Source: Diphasiastrum complanatum
Taxonomy: Eukaryota > Streptophyta > Lycopodiopsida > Lycopodiales > Lycopodiaceae
Length of the DNA stretch: 64,000 bases
Assembly (NCBI GenBank): GCA_029204225.1
Contig: CM055114.1
Location: forward strand, 14,188,684-14,252,683
Direction of reading: 5' to 3'
The translations under genes and the position numbers were made by a program. Below, piece by piece: positions 1 through 12,662 of the stretch. Numbering within the stretch: position 1 is the stretch's first letter; the number at the start of each line of letters is the position of its first letter. The notes under the pieces are model-generated. The model worked only from the letters and a program-made list of their open reading frames with translations, had not been told where the DNA came from and ran no database searches.

Positions 1-540
1 TTTAGGGTTTAGGGTTTATGGTTTAGAGTTAAGAATTATAGATTTTGTGTTCAGGGTCTAGGGTTTGGGGTTTAGAATTTAGGGCTTAGGGTCTAGAGTT
101 TAGAGTTTGGGGGTGATGGTTTAAGGTTTGAGATTATAGATTTTGTGTTCACGGTCTAGGATTTAGAGTTTACGGCTAGGATTCAAGGATTAGGATTGTT
201 TAGGATTATAAATTTTGTGTACAGGGTCTAGGGTTTAGGATATATAGGATTTAGGGCCTAGGATTTAAGGCTTAGGGCTTAGGATTTAGAATTATTGATT
301 TTGTGTTCTAAAATTTAGGGTCTATGGCTCCGGATTTTGGGTTTTGGGTCTAGAGTTTAGGGTTCAGGGTTTATGGTTTAAGATTATAGATTTTGTGTTC
401 ATGGTCTAGGATTTAGAGTTTAGGGTCTAGGATTCATGGTCGGGGGTTTAGAATTTAGGGTTTAGTATCTAGGGTTTAGGATTATAAATTTTGTGTTCAA
501 GGTCTAGGATTTAGGGTCTAGGGTCTAGGGTTCAGATTTT
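1..540. repeat. Degenerate telomere-like (TTTAGGG) repeat block
   Basis: The block opens with two perfect plant telomere heptamers (TTTAGGG) and then becomes variants such as gggtctagg, ggatttagg and gggcttagg. A longer unit is overlaid: an 'attatagattttgtgttca' segment recurs with starts near 35, 133, 205, 291, 383 and 481, spaced 98, 72, 86, 92 and 98 bp. The array is far too degenerate to be an active telomere. It is best read as an interstitial or subtelomeric relic, or a satellite derived from telomere sequence. No gene is visible here. Confidence 0.75.
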
Positions 541-633
541 AGCCCTCAAAAATTGGTGACTATGGGATCCCACTATCTTTGAAAGGTAGCAACATTTTTA
601 TAAATTTATGGGGATCTTATACAACTACATACA

Positions 634-1085
634 TTGGCAATTTGCCACGCATATTGCCACACACATAAGACGGAGGTCAATTTGGAGCTCGTCTGGTTCG
701 CGTGGCAATTCGCGTGGCAACTGACGCGTGGTAGAGCCACGCCAGCAAATTTTTTTGGCAAACAACAACCCGTCTGGCAAAGAAATGGCAAAAATTTTGA
801 AAAATTTGAATTTCGTGGTTCTACCACGCGTGGTGGCTTTATCACGCGTGGCACAACCACGCAATTTGCTTCACGTGGCAATATTTTTCAGAGAGCAACC
901 CAAAAATTTGATTTGCCACGCCGTGGCAAATCAAATTTTTGGGTTGCTCTCTGAAAAATATTGCTATGCGTGGCAAAGTTTTTTGCATTTTCTCTGGAAA
1001 TTTGCCACGGCGTGCAAATTTCCAGGATCAAGGTTTTGGAAAATATCATTGGCATGGTTCTACCACGCGTGGATGTACCATGCAT
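634..1085. repeat. CCACGCGTGG palindromic repeat family, copy 1
   Basis: This stretch is packed with the near-palindromic core CCACGCGTGG and variants (CCACGCATGG, CACGTGGC, CCACGGCGTG), often set in AT-rich spacers as TTTGCCACG...CGTGGCAAA. It contains a perfect hairpin (878-964) and a 12-bp-arm hairpin at 994-1025. The short open frames across it on both strands are consequences of the repeat and share no protein family signature. The same family recurs near 3.2, 6.25 and 20.6-21.1 kb. It could be a non-autonomous foldback or MITE-like element; I could not define its ends or a target duplication. Confidence 0.7.
878..964. repeat. Perfect 87-bp inverted repeat (43-bp arms, 1-nt spacer)
   Basis: Bases 878-920 are the exact reverse complement of 922-964, with a single C at 921 between them. 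The apex reads GCCACG-C-CGTGGC, so the centre is the family's CCACGCGTGG core with one base missing. Transcription in either direction would give a very stable hairpin. Outside the arms the symmetry breaks down into scattered matches. It may be a foldback element core or a potential small-RNA source. Confidence 0.9.
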
Positions 1086-1152
1086 AATTTTTTGCGCAAA
1101 AAAAAAGCGCGCGAAATGAGATTTGTGTTTTTCAATGCGTCAATTGTATTGT

Positions 1153-2244
<1,092 letters not shown>

Positions 2245-2582
2245 TTATAAATAGCTTGAATTTTTTATGTTTGTCCATATATGATCCAATTGTGTGCCAG
2301 ATATAGTTGTTACTTGTTGGAAGGATAGTTGTATATTATGTTGAGACTTAAGTAATTGAAGTTTTTGGAAATTCTTGTTTACGCTTAATGTATTGATATT
2401 TATGTCGCCAAGTATAAAAATTGGTGTGATTTTCGGAATGTTGTTGAGTATTAGGTTTAGTTGTTCAATAAACATGGAAATACTAAAATTTGGCTATCTG
2501 TATATTGCAATTATCTGTAGACTGTAGGCTTTATAAGTAAATGAAGCATACATAATTTCAGTGTGCAATGTATTAAATAATC
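2245..2582 (-). pseudogene. EEP-family endonuclease domain fragment (retroelement- or Helentron-like)
   Basis: Read on the minus strand, about 110 codons carry the hallmarks of an endonuclease/exonuclease/phosphatase domain of the kind found in non-LTR retrotransposons. First comes LQIIAIYR followed by an in-frame TAG and then P, where the family has YRPP. Then come a hydrophobic stretch and FILGDININ (family GDFN), and finally a Thr-rich stretch ending GTQLDHIW (family DHI). The reading frame is open on both sides of the single internal stop and ends at 2,245 without the final catalytic histidine region. The fragment begins directly beside the hairpin at 2,584-2,639. No reverse transcriptase or helicase is nearby. 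The assignment to EEP is fairly secure; the parent element (LINE, Helentron or other) is not determined. Confidence 0.65.
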
Positions 2583-2583
2583 C

Positions 2584-2639
2584 TTTATTTCTAAGACAGG
2601 GCTTTGCGGCAAGCCACATGGCCCTGTCTTAGAAATAAA
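2584..2639. repeat. Hairpin with 19-bp perfect arms
   Basis: Bases 2584-2602 and 2621-2639 are exact reverse complements, with an 18-bp GC-rich loop that contains ggcaagccacatg. A close relative of the loop and right arm lies near 2,113-2,135. This may be a terminal or subterminal hairpin of the element that carried the adjacent EEP fragment. Confidence 0.85.
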
Positions 2640-3175
2640 TGATTACTAGGTTCTAAGATTTTAGTACATAAAATTGCCTATTGAAAATTGTAATCTGTGA
2701 GAGAATTTGTGTTATTCTATCATATGAAGAGGACAAGGATTGGTGGTCATAAATCCTAAACAATATGCAATTGAGAAATCAAACTAGAACTAAATAGCTT
2801 CTATAAGATTTTGAATGCAAACATTTATCGTTGTACGTAATACGCCTTCCGCTCCTTACCATATCCTCCTGTTGTACACATTTGCAGAATGTTGCAATCA
2901 TATATTACCCCAGGTAACACATTCACAACATAGTATTCTCCATGTCGGTCACATGTGATGCATTAGTTACATACATCATCACTATAGAAGAAAACCGATG
3001 TTGACAAAGTTGTATTATAACGTTACAAATAAATAGCAAGTCTCACGCTACTTCAACTAAAAGTTTCTTTTTACTTTCCATCAAAACCACCAACACGAAA
3101 AGCCTATTCTGATTGAAGCTCTAGTAACTGGCACATGGAAAAATAGGAAAAATAGCTGGAGTCAAATTTTAAATC
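2640..3175. other. No recognised feature
   Basis: AT-rich sequence with no open frame of note, no repeat shared with the rest of the window and no RNA gene that I can recognise. Confidence 0.5.
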
Positions 3176-3350
3176 CGCGTGGCACTGCCACGCGTGGCAT
3201 TTTTTTTTCCAAAATGTTAAATTTTACCATGCATGGCAAAATTTTTGAATTTTTTTTTTGAAGTTTGCCACGCATGGTAGTGCCACACGTGGCAAATTTT
3301 TCTAGCAAGCAAAATTCTGCCACACCATGGCAATCTTTCTACACGCAGAA
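3176..3350. repeat. CCACGCGTGG palindromic repeat family, copy 2
   Basis: It contains GCGTGGCACTGCCACGCGTGGCA and variants (CCATGCATGG, CCACACGTGG) in the same AT-rich spacing as copy 1. As in copy 1, a long (GA)n tract follows about 100 bp downstream. Confidence 0.65.
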
Positions 3351-3455
3351 ATATTTTAACAAAAAAAAAAAAACCGCGAAATGGGAAAAGTGGGGGCCTT
3401 GACTGCATTTGCAAATAGATTTCGTGAAGAGAAGCTTTTGAAGGAAGAGCTTTGG

Positions 3456-4361
<906 letters not shown>

Positions 4362-5515
4362 TTAGTCTTTGCTATCTTCTCCCTCATCATTGTCCGAAGC
4401 CGAATCTTGTCCTTCGTCTTCGCCTTCATCCCCTTCATCTTCATTCCCTTCTTCTCCTTGGTTTCCTCCCGTACTTTCTTCCACAAAGGAAGCGGATGCC
4501 CTCTACATACACATTCACAAAACAAATTAATAATTATTAGCCAAACACATGTCATAAAATTGAAATGACATAGAAATTGTGTATAAAAAATAAAAGAAAT
4601 ACAAATTATGTAACAAAAATTTACCCTTGGATGTACACCTTGTGCCGCAAGATGATCAACCAAGGCATTATAACCATGGCGATATCCAATATTGTACTCG
4701 GCATTTGTGTACTTACGCCCATAATCTTCAACCTACATCAACACAAATCAATGATAAGAAAAAAGCAAAAAAATATTAATAAACAATAAACATATGAAAT
4801 GCAATTAGCTAAAAGAGAATTGCTTACAAATTGGGCATGCATATTGGCCTTGCCTCCCAATCCAAGGTGAGATTGGCCTAAATGATTAAGTCTTAATTTT
4901 GTTGCCTCTCTTTGTTGCTTAAAGCGCTCGGGATTAGAATGCTTGGATTCATAAACAACTTTTTTCCAATCTTTTTTAGATGCCCATCCCGGCCTCTTCT
5001 TGCCTTTACTACATAATCGTCTTAATGATTGGCGCTTATGATGAATATGCATACACATACTTGTCTTCGCCCGTTTGTCATTAAATAGATTTGGTTGTGG
5101 AAACTCACGGTACAATATATCAAGTATCTTGTCTTTGTCCCCTTGGTCTTGTTGCTCCCAAGGGTTAAACAAATCGTGACCAAAGTATTTAAGAGTAAGG
5201 TCGTGCAATCTATTGATGATGACCTTACCCCTAATGTCCATGATGATGGAACCATCTTCATCAAGTTCATAGAAATTATTTATGGATTCTTCCGACGACA
5301 TGTCCGTCGAAACTAGTCCACGATCTTGTTGATCGGATTCTCCTTCGGAAAGACAAAGGGCTTTCATCCTTTGCCTTTCCTCGGGAGATAGCATAGTATA
5401 AAAATCTCGCACTCGATCGGAATCCGATCCCGAGTCTTGTCCTCTTCCATTGAAAGAGGATCTTCGCCTCCTCCTTGATGCTCCGCTACCGCTATAGACA
5501 TGACTATTGAGAGAA
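4362..5515 (-). CDS. Three-exon gene, plant Ptta/En/Spm transposase-like protein (5' end uncertain)
   Basis: Minus-strand gene with two clean GT-AG introns, both phase 0. The first coding part ends at 4,828 (donor GTAAGC). Exon 2 is 4,732-4,625 (36 codons, starting VEDYGRKYT and ending GVHPR). Exon 3 is 4,502-4,362 (47 codons, ending in TAA). The protein has a Ser/Arg-rich start (SRRRRRSS), a middle with DRVRDFYTMLSPEERQRM, and then a basic region (KGKKRPGWASKKDWKKVV, NPERFKQQREATKLRLNHLG) that recalls the conserved block of plant Ptta/En/Spm (Transposase_24-like) proteins. A very acidic tail follows. The 5' boundary is unclear: the frame is open to about 5,553 but has no ATG before 5,394, and an intron acceptor (CTCTCAATAG) sits at about 5,516, so an upstream exon is likely. 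A GT/GA microsatellite lies directly upstream. No transposon ends were found. The family call is tentative; the exon structure is stronger. Confidence 0.5.
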
Positions 5516-5568
5516 AGATATGAAGTTGTGAAAAGAACTTGGAAAGATATCAAATGTGAAAAATGAAA

Positions 5569-5749
<181 letters not shown>

Positions 5750-5845
5750 AAAGAAAAGCAAATTTTTAAATGTGTGAAAAATGAAAAGGAGGTATGAAAG
5801 AGTGTGTGAAAGAGAAAGAGAGATTGGAAATTGGAGAGTGAATGA

Positions 5846-6049
<204 letters not shown>

Positions 6050-6242
6050 TGGAGAGATTGAGAAAAGAGTGGAGAGGAGTGAAAAGAAATGAAAGATTAA
6101 GAGTGAGAGATTGAGAGAGAGAGAGAGAGAAATGAGAGATTGAAAGCTTGAGAGTGAGAGTGTGATAGTGAGCCTCAAGAAATCCACAAGAAAGCGGGGA
6201 GAAATATTGAATGAGGGCATTTATATTCATTATTCTGATTTC

Positions 6243-6302
6243 AAGTGTCGCGTGGCTTTGCCATGCATTTTTTTGCCACGCGTGGCAGTGCCATGCAATT
6301 TT
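6243..6302. repeat. CCACGCGTGG palindromic repeat family, copy 3 (short)
   Basis: Short block with GCGTGGCTTTGCCATGC and GCCACGCGTGGCAGTGCCATGC, lying beyond the (GA)n tracts instead of in front of them. Confidence 0.6.
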
Positions 6303-7820
6303 TTTTTGCATAGAAATACATGATTACGGCTTGGAATGTGTCATATGGCGAGTGGTTTGTCAAAAAGACAAATTATGGAACTAAAAAAATGATTTGACTC
6401 TAATTTTATAAATATTTTTTGAGGACAAAAGCATGTGGGTGATATGACATATTTCTAAGCATGAATTTTTAAGGACAAAAGGTGATTGATATGACATATT
6501 TTGGGTACAAGAGGACCATGTTTTCTTTCAAAATTTTGATGATTTTTTGAAAAGGACAAATGAGTATTAATTATATTTTGATTGATATAAGACAAGTAGA
6601 TGATTTGATATGGTTGGTACAGAATGACCATGTGTTTAAGAGAATTTTGTGATTTAAAAAAAATGACAAATGTAAATATGTGGTTTGATGGGGCATATAA
6701 GTTGTGGACATTATTTAATTTATAAAATACTAATTAATTTGTTATATATGTGTCCCTTAGAAACCCTTTCTGACCCTTTTGGATCAGAATGTACTGGGTC
6801 AGAACGTTTTTTAGAAAATAAAAAACATGTGTTAAACTGGGCGCAATCTTCCTTCTTCTTCTTTGTAATACACTGAGGGACGCTAGATATACCACTACTT
6901 CCATGAAGTATGGTACCAATGAGCTAATAGATTTCGAGAAACATGGTTGTGTGCTGTGCGGTTAAAGCCTATTGAAGGAAAATCAAGGATAGAAGAGATC
7001 TGAAATCTCTGAGGGTGTAATCCGAGGAGGGATTGGAGGTGGGTTTTTTTCGTGAAGGGATTGTTGATGGATGGAGATGGGAGAAATTGACAAGAGGACA
7101 GGGGAATGTGGCGGGGTGTTTGCGGACTTTGTATTGAGTGGACGGAAAGAAAATAACTCGGCGGACGTTGTTAGATGATTGCTAGCGTTGAGAAATGGAT
7201 CAAACAACTTTGTTTGTGAAATCCTTGGCTGTGCGCTTGTGCAGAGGTGCTACCAACAATGCTAAGAGGATCGCCAGGACTACTTGATTGTATCACAGTT
7301 GAATTTGATTTCATAGGACCATTGAGAGCGTAAAATGGGTTTTTCTTGAGATGGTGATGGGGGACAAGAAAAAATTGAGCATTTGCAATGTCCATATGTT
7401 GAAGTGCTCATGCTCCTATATTAGATCTCTGCTGCTGTAATCTCTTCTTAAAATAAAACTATTGCTCTCTTGTCCTTCCAAGCAGCAAACTAATCATCCT
7501 GTCCAAGGACTAGATTCAATCTATCAGGGGCCAAAATTGATTGTTCCAAATCATAGTTTGACCAAGTTCAGTCACTCAATCTTCTATGTCAAGTGATAAG
7601 GACCAAGATCTTGTATTGGATGGACATTAGATTTGAACTATCTAAAGTGATGGGAATCGACTTTAATCTATTTCATGAGCACACAATTTCTCAAATTTGG
7701 TCACTTTATGAGAAACCTTTAGTGATATGCACCAAAAGTGAGCTATTCCAAAATATACACATCAAATTTTAGTTATCTCATGTGATATGAGCTATCTTAG
7801 TATACTAGACTTGGGATTGG
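6303..7820. other. No recognised gene
   Basis: AT-rich sequence. Two overlapping minus-strand frames (7,395-7,171 and 7,207-6,983) have a plausible amino-acid make-up (Pro/Ser-rich) but no family signature. They could be a decayed element ORF. They are not called as genes. Confidence 0.4.
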
Positions 7821-8012
7821 TTGAGTCTGATCACTTGATGAGTCGTGTCGAGTGATAAGCAACAAAACCATGCATAGACATAAAATGTAAGTCATCACGT
7901 GTTATAGGGGTTTTACAAGGGGTTGAACTTGAGTTGTCTTACTGTATTACTTGTTGAGTCTAGTCACTTGATAGAGCCATGTCAAGTAATAAGCAACAAA
8001 ATCATATGCTAG
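7821..8012. repeat. Degenerate direct repeat, 133-bp spacing
   Basis: The segment ttgagtctgatcacttgatg...gataagcaacaaaa at 7,821-7,878 is repeated with changes at 7,954-8,012. Looser copies of the (g)tcaagtgataag motif continue from about 7,560 to 8,160. These may be subterminal repeats of the CACTA element that follows. Confidence 0.5.
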
Positions 8013-8465
8013 GTAGCAAATTTTGACTTTCTCAAGTGATAAAGACACCAAAATGGGGCTATTTGCATTGACAGACACCAAGATTGAGCTATCTGATGTG
8101 ATGTTGGTCAATTATGATCACTCAAAGAACAATGATGAGTAATTAGGACCAAAATTGAGTTGTCTCACATGTAAGCACAACATTCAAAGTTACATGAATG
8201 TCGTAAACTCGAAATTACTCTAACTTGATCACTCAATGCCTTATCTCAAACATCTAGATACATTACCAATGTCAAATTGCTTGAACGAATATGACATTGT
8301 CTAATTCATGAAGAAAAGAAACAGATGCAAGCAAACTATGAAAAGTAAGTGTGATTTATTTTAACTGTTTAGAAAACTAAGCAGTAATTAATACATATTT
8401 GTCATTTTTAAAAAATCATCAAAATCTTCAAAATCTTGAGTTTGGAAAAATCAAGTAACTTGAAT
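8013..8465. other. No gene; more copies of the cacttga/caagtgat motif
   Basis: AT-rich spacer with further degenerate versions of the preceding repeat. It probably lies inside the CACTA element upstream of its transposase, but I found no CACTA-type terminal inverted repeat. Confidence 0.35.
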
Positions 8466-10360
8466 TGTCATGTAGCTCTAGTGACGATGACAACAGTCAC
8501 CCCATATCCAAAACAAGATTGGCATACAATGGGCCGCACATAAATCAACTATCATGTCGTGAGCGTATGGGATTGAGAGCCATGATGAAAATAGATGAAC
8601 GACAACGTGCCAAAGCAAATCAGCCTCGATCTTCTTCTTCCTCTTCTTCAGAATCAAGATGAAGTGCTGAAAATGATTTTTGCATTCAAGATGAAGTTAA
8701 AATCATGAACAACTTGATAAATAACGTCTATGAGCATCATGATGTGGAAGAACGCAGTGAACATGATAGCAAATCATTTATTAGTGCCGAGGCAAAAAAT
8801 TGAGAGAAGAATCAAACATACCATTATATCCTGGAGCAAAGACATCTTGTTTGGCCACTTCGTTACTTATATTGAAGCTCCAAGCAAAATATAAATGGAG
8901 TGATACAAGTGTTACATCCTTATTTGGGTAAATAAGATTGAGATTTTTTTTTAAGAATTTAATAGATGTGTTGTTCAAGTCAAATGTTTTAGTTGGCTAA
9001 ATGATCTTTTATTTTATATCATGAAAATTCATTTCATTATTACTAGTTATTGCGCAAACTACTCCCAGAAGGAAACACTATGTTAAAGACAAGAGGTGAG
9101 GCACGAAAAATGTTGAGTGCAATGAAAATGGACTATACATTGCATCATGCTTGTCCAAAAGATTGCATCTTATATTGTGGTGAGTATCGAGGGTTACAAG
9201 CTTGTTCTATATGTGATACTCCTCGATATCGAGATGACTTACAAGGGACCACTATCCCATGCAAGGTGTTACGACACTTTCCAATAATCCCACGATTGCA
9301 ATGATTGTTTCGTTGCAAGTCTCTTGTAGAACTTGTGAATTGGCATGCTAGTCATCGTTCTTCAGATGAGATCATAAGAGTACCCTCAGACTCTCCTGCA
9401 TGGAAACACATTGACAAAGAATATCCATGCTTTGCAAGTGGAACAAGAAATATAAGATTTGGACTTGCAACAGATGGGATTAACCCCTTTGGAAAAATGT
9501 CAAGCACGTGGTCTACTTGGCCAGTGGTGTTGGTCAACTATAACATTCCACCTTGGCCAAAAAAGGACATCTCATGCTAGCACTTCTAGTTCTTGGAAAA
9601 CATAAAGTAAAAAATATGGATATCTACTTTGCACCATTGATTGAAGAACTAGAACTACTATGGAAGGGAGTCCACGCATATGACATCTCACATCCACTTC
9701 AAGACAAAACATTTTTGTTGTGTGCGATGTTAATGTGGACTATGCATGACTATCCAGGATTGGGCAATTGTTCAGGTGACTATAAAATGAAATCACTTGT
9801 AATGTTTGTATATTTATTTTTATGCATGCAATATTTATGCTCTAAAAGAATTCTATTTATAACACGAATTAGATTTGATTCTTTTAGGTTTTACAACTTC
9901 TGGATATCACGCGTGTCTCATTTGTGGACCAAAGATTGATGCTCGCCACTCACGTCATTTGAACAAAGTTGTGTATGAAAATCATCACAAGTACTTGCAT
10001 GATAAAAATCATCCATTTAGAATGCTCATAGAAGAGGATTTGGAGGAAGATCAGAAACAAGAATGCCTCCAAAGAGAATGTCCGTGGCAAATTGGCACAA
10101 ACTTTGGATTGAATCCGAGACTAAGCCAATCAATGGTATGAAAAGACTATCCATCTTTCATTGTTTACCATATTGGAATAACCTTTTGATCAATCACTTG
10201 CTTGATCCTATGCACATATTAAAAAATGTGAGTGAATCAATATGGAAACACTTGTTGGGCGACAAAGACAGTATTTTTGCCAAGCATGATCTACAAGAAT
10301 CAAAAACAAAAAAAGAGTATTGGCCAAAATTATGTACTGACGGAAATTCCTATAGTATTC
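8466..10360 (+). pseudogene. CACTA (En/Spm) TNP2-type transposase, N-terminal and core part, decayed
   Basis: Successive segments follow the order of plant TNP2 (Transposase_21) proteins. A Ser-rich start (8,466) has a TGA at 8,660-8,662 and a shift in an A-run near 8,808. Then come IPLYPGAKT...WSDTSVTSLFG (about 8,818-8,925), an intron ending TACTAG, and LLPEGNTMLKTRGEARKML, HACPKDCILYCGEY and CSICDTPRY. IIPRLQ is followed by a TGA at 9,301-9,303. Further on are FGLATDGINPFGKMSSTWSTWPV, a frameshift in the A-run near 9,557, LALLVLGKH...LMWTMHDYPGLGNCSG, a probable intron, GYHACLICG...HLNKVVYENH, and GMKRLSIFHCLPYWNNLLINHLLDPMHILKNV. In life this protein binds element ends and cuts and pastes the transposon. 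Here it is non-functional as read. The gene continues in the duplicated blocks and ends at 19,857. Confidence 0.85.
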
Positions 10361-12060
10361 CAAGAGCCCCTTGGATTCTTACGAAAAAAGAGTATAAGTA
10401 TGTACGGTCAGTCATTTGCGAGATGAGAACACCAACGGGTTTTGCTCATTCACTACGAACATCATTCACAGCTAAAGGAAAACTCCATGGTCTAGAATCT
10501 CAGGATTGGTTGAAGATGGTCGAGTAATATTTCCAATGTGCATTCGTGGCTGTCTAACTGATCAACTTCATGATGCCATTTACAAATTCGTTGTCAAGTA
10601 CTTAATTTTTCTCGTTTACATATCGATATCTTATGAAATTGCATGTTTTTTTTTTCTAATACAAGTTTGATAAAATATTATGAATGTACTAAAATCTAGT
10701 TATACTACAAACATGATGTAGATGGATGTATGGTAAGGAGATTCGTGAGATAGACGTGCAAACAAAGCAAGAAGATATGGTGGAGGCTGTATGTATGCTT
10801 GAGAGGGATTTTCCAACTTCTATCCTAGACATACAAGTGCATCTACTTGTGCACTTGGTCCAAGAAGTTGGTATTGCCGGTCCTGTGCACTCAAGGTATA
10901 ATACACTTGAATTTGATTTTAGTAGTTTCAATAAATGTAGTGTGATTCTTTCAAATTTTAAATAACAAAATGTTTTCATTGATGTGTTAGAATTTTCTAT
11001 AGGTGGATGTTTTTCTTGGAGAGATTCATGAAAGTGTTGAAAGATTTCGTGCGTCAGAAGGCAAGGCTAGAGGGAAGCATGTCAGAGGGATGGTTAGTGC
11101 AAGAATCTCTATTTTATGTTACCAAAGTTTTGTTTTAAATAGATCCATCTGCTCCACGACTATGGCATGATGAGGAAAGCAATGAGGTGACAGGTGAAAA
11201 ACCTCAAGGTATGGGTAATCTTAAAAAAATGACACCTAGTTTGAGAGAAAAAATTTCAACCTTCATGCTATATAATTCAAGAGTAATGGATAAATGGTTG
11301 GAATTATATGAAGAAGAAAACAAAAAGGGTATTGACTAGAAATTGACATCGACGCAATAGGTGCAGAGGTCAAGCTACACCTTCACATTATCTTGAGCCA
11401 TTGCCCAACCGATGCACTATAGACTAGATGGTTGATACACTCCAACAAGCAAGATCAAAGGGACAATTCATATCTGACAGAGAATGGGAATTTGCAAGAG
11501 GATGTTATTGGAAGGTTTGTCTATAACTCTATTTTTTTTTTAAGTGAACAATTTTAATTTGTACGATGATTGATTATTGTTTTAATTATAATCAACATGT
11601 GACAGTATGGAAAGTATAGTGCAATGTCGCCATCATCGCATTGAATCAATTGATATGAAACGACGAACTTATGATTGTGGTGTGATGGCATCCTTCCATC
11701 AAGAAAGTCGGCGTAGTGCTCGAGATCAAAGTCCAATTTCTGGAGAGCTTGAGTATGTAGGAACCATACAAGCCATATATGAGGTGTGTTTTGGTGAAAT
11801 GGGTAAATATTTGTTGTTTGACATAAAATGGTTCAAAATCAACTATAGATGATCAAATGCAACTGTAAAAAAAGATTTTAGTGGATTTTTTGCTATCGAT
11901 TCAACCAAGACATTAAGCATAGACTTTTCAGACACATTGGTGTTGCCTCATCATTGTGAACAGGTGTGCATGAATTTCACATTTTTCTTTTTGTCAATTG
12001 TGATCAATGTTATATTAATCATCTACACTACTTTTTCATTACATCTATTTATTGTGAATT
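10361..12060 (+). pseudogene. CACTA transposase C-terminal half, duplicate A (more decayed)
   Basis: This is the first copy of a tandem duplication. It holds the TNP2 tail (FAHSLRTSFTAKGKLHGLESQDW), then exons with QEDMVEAVCMLERDFPTSILDIQVHLLVHLVQE and RWMFFLERFMKVLKDFVRQKA (DUF4218-like), then GELEYVGTIQ...GKYLLFDIKWFKINYR (DUF4216-like). Three stops here are absent from duplicate B: TAA 11,136-11,138 (CAA in B), TAG 11,425-11,427 (TGG in B) and TGA 11,850-11,852 (CGA in B). All three fit C-to-T (or G-to-A) transitions. The copy then runs into a copia LTR fragment at 12,061. Confidence 0.85.
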
Positions 12061-12662
12061 TGAAGGAACAAAATGTTCCTGATTACAAAGCTTTGCTAAC
12101 TTTCAGCCCCTCGCCTGACGAACATGTTCGCGAAGATGAACATCTGAAGACACGAAACAAGAAGAGTTTCACGAACACGAAAGTCAATGAAGACAAAGAC
12201 CAACGGTTCACGGACACAAATGGTTCACGAACACGAACGATCCATGAATGAGACTCCCTTGCAGTCCTATACGAGAGAAAGGCGGACGAGCTAGACGAAA
12301 CCAATGGTGGAAACGAAACCAACAACACGACACGAAAAATGTCACGAAAGCCATTCTGTCCTAACGCTCCAAAGAGTACCACCAGAGAGCACTCAAGTAC
12401 CCAGAAGTACAGAGATCTAAGCTGATGGCAGATACTCCTTAGGTCGTGGCTAAACTGCCACTCTTGTGATTCTCTGGTTAGTTGTAGATGGTTAATCACT
12501 CTAATCTTAGATTTGCATAGAGAGACTGTACTTATTGAATAATACTTGACATATATCAATATGGGATACACAGTGTGTAACCAAGTAAGAACACAAGAGT
12601 GTAGCAGTCTGATGCTAGTAAGCAATCAAGACGAACACAGACTGAAGCTCCGCCTGCATGCT
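12061..12662 (+). mobile_element. Truncated copia LTR carried along by the tandem duplication
   Basis: This matches the first ~600 bp of the LTR that starts at 14,362 (start TGAAGGAACA). It stops abruptly after gcctgcatgc, where the sequence jumps back to the CACTA transposase exon (agagccccttgg). The 180-codon minus-strand frame inside it (12,083-12,625) recurs in the other LTR copy and looks like a by-product of base composition. Confidence 0.85.

Noticed and set aside
1-540. True chromosome end (telomere)
   Set aside because: Only the first two heptamers are perfect; the rest is heavily degenerate and mixed with another unit.
634-1085. Small Trp/His/Arg-rich proteins in the palindromic repeat
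   Set aside because: Frames exist on both strands because of the palindromes; no ATG context, domain or composition of a real protein.
6880-6900. CACTAC at 6,887 as the left end of the TNP2-bearing CACTA element
   Set aside because: No matching inverted end was found past 19,857 and the following bases do not look like a CACTA terminus.
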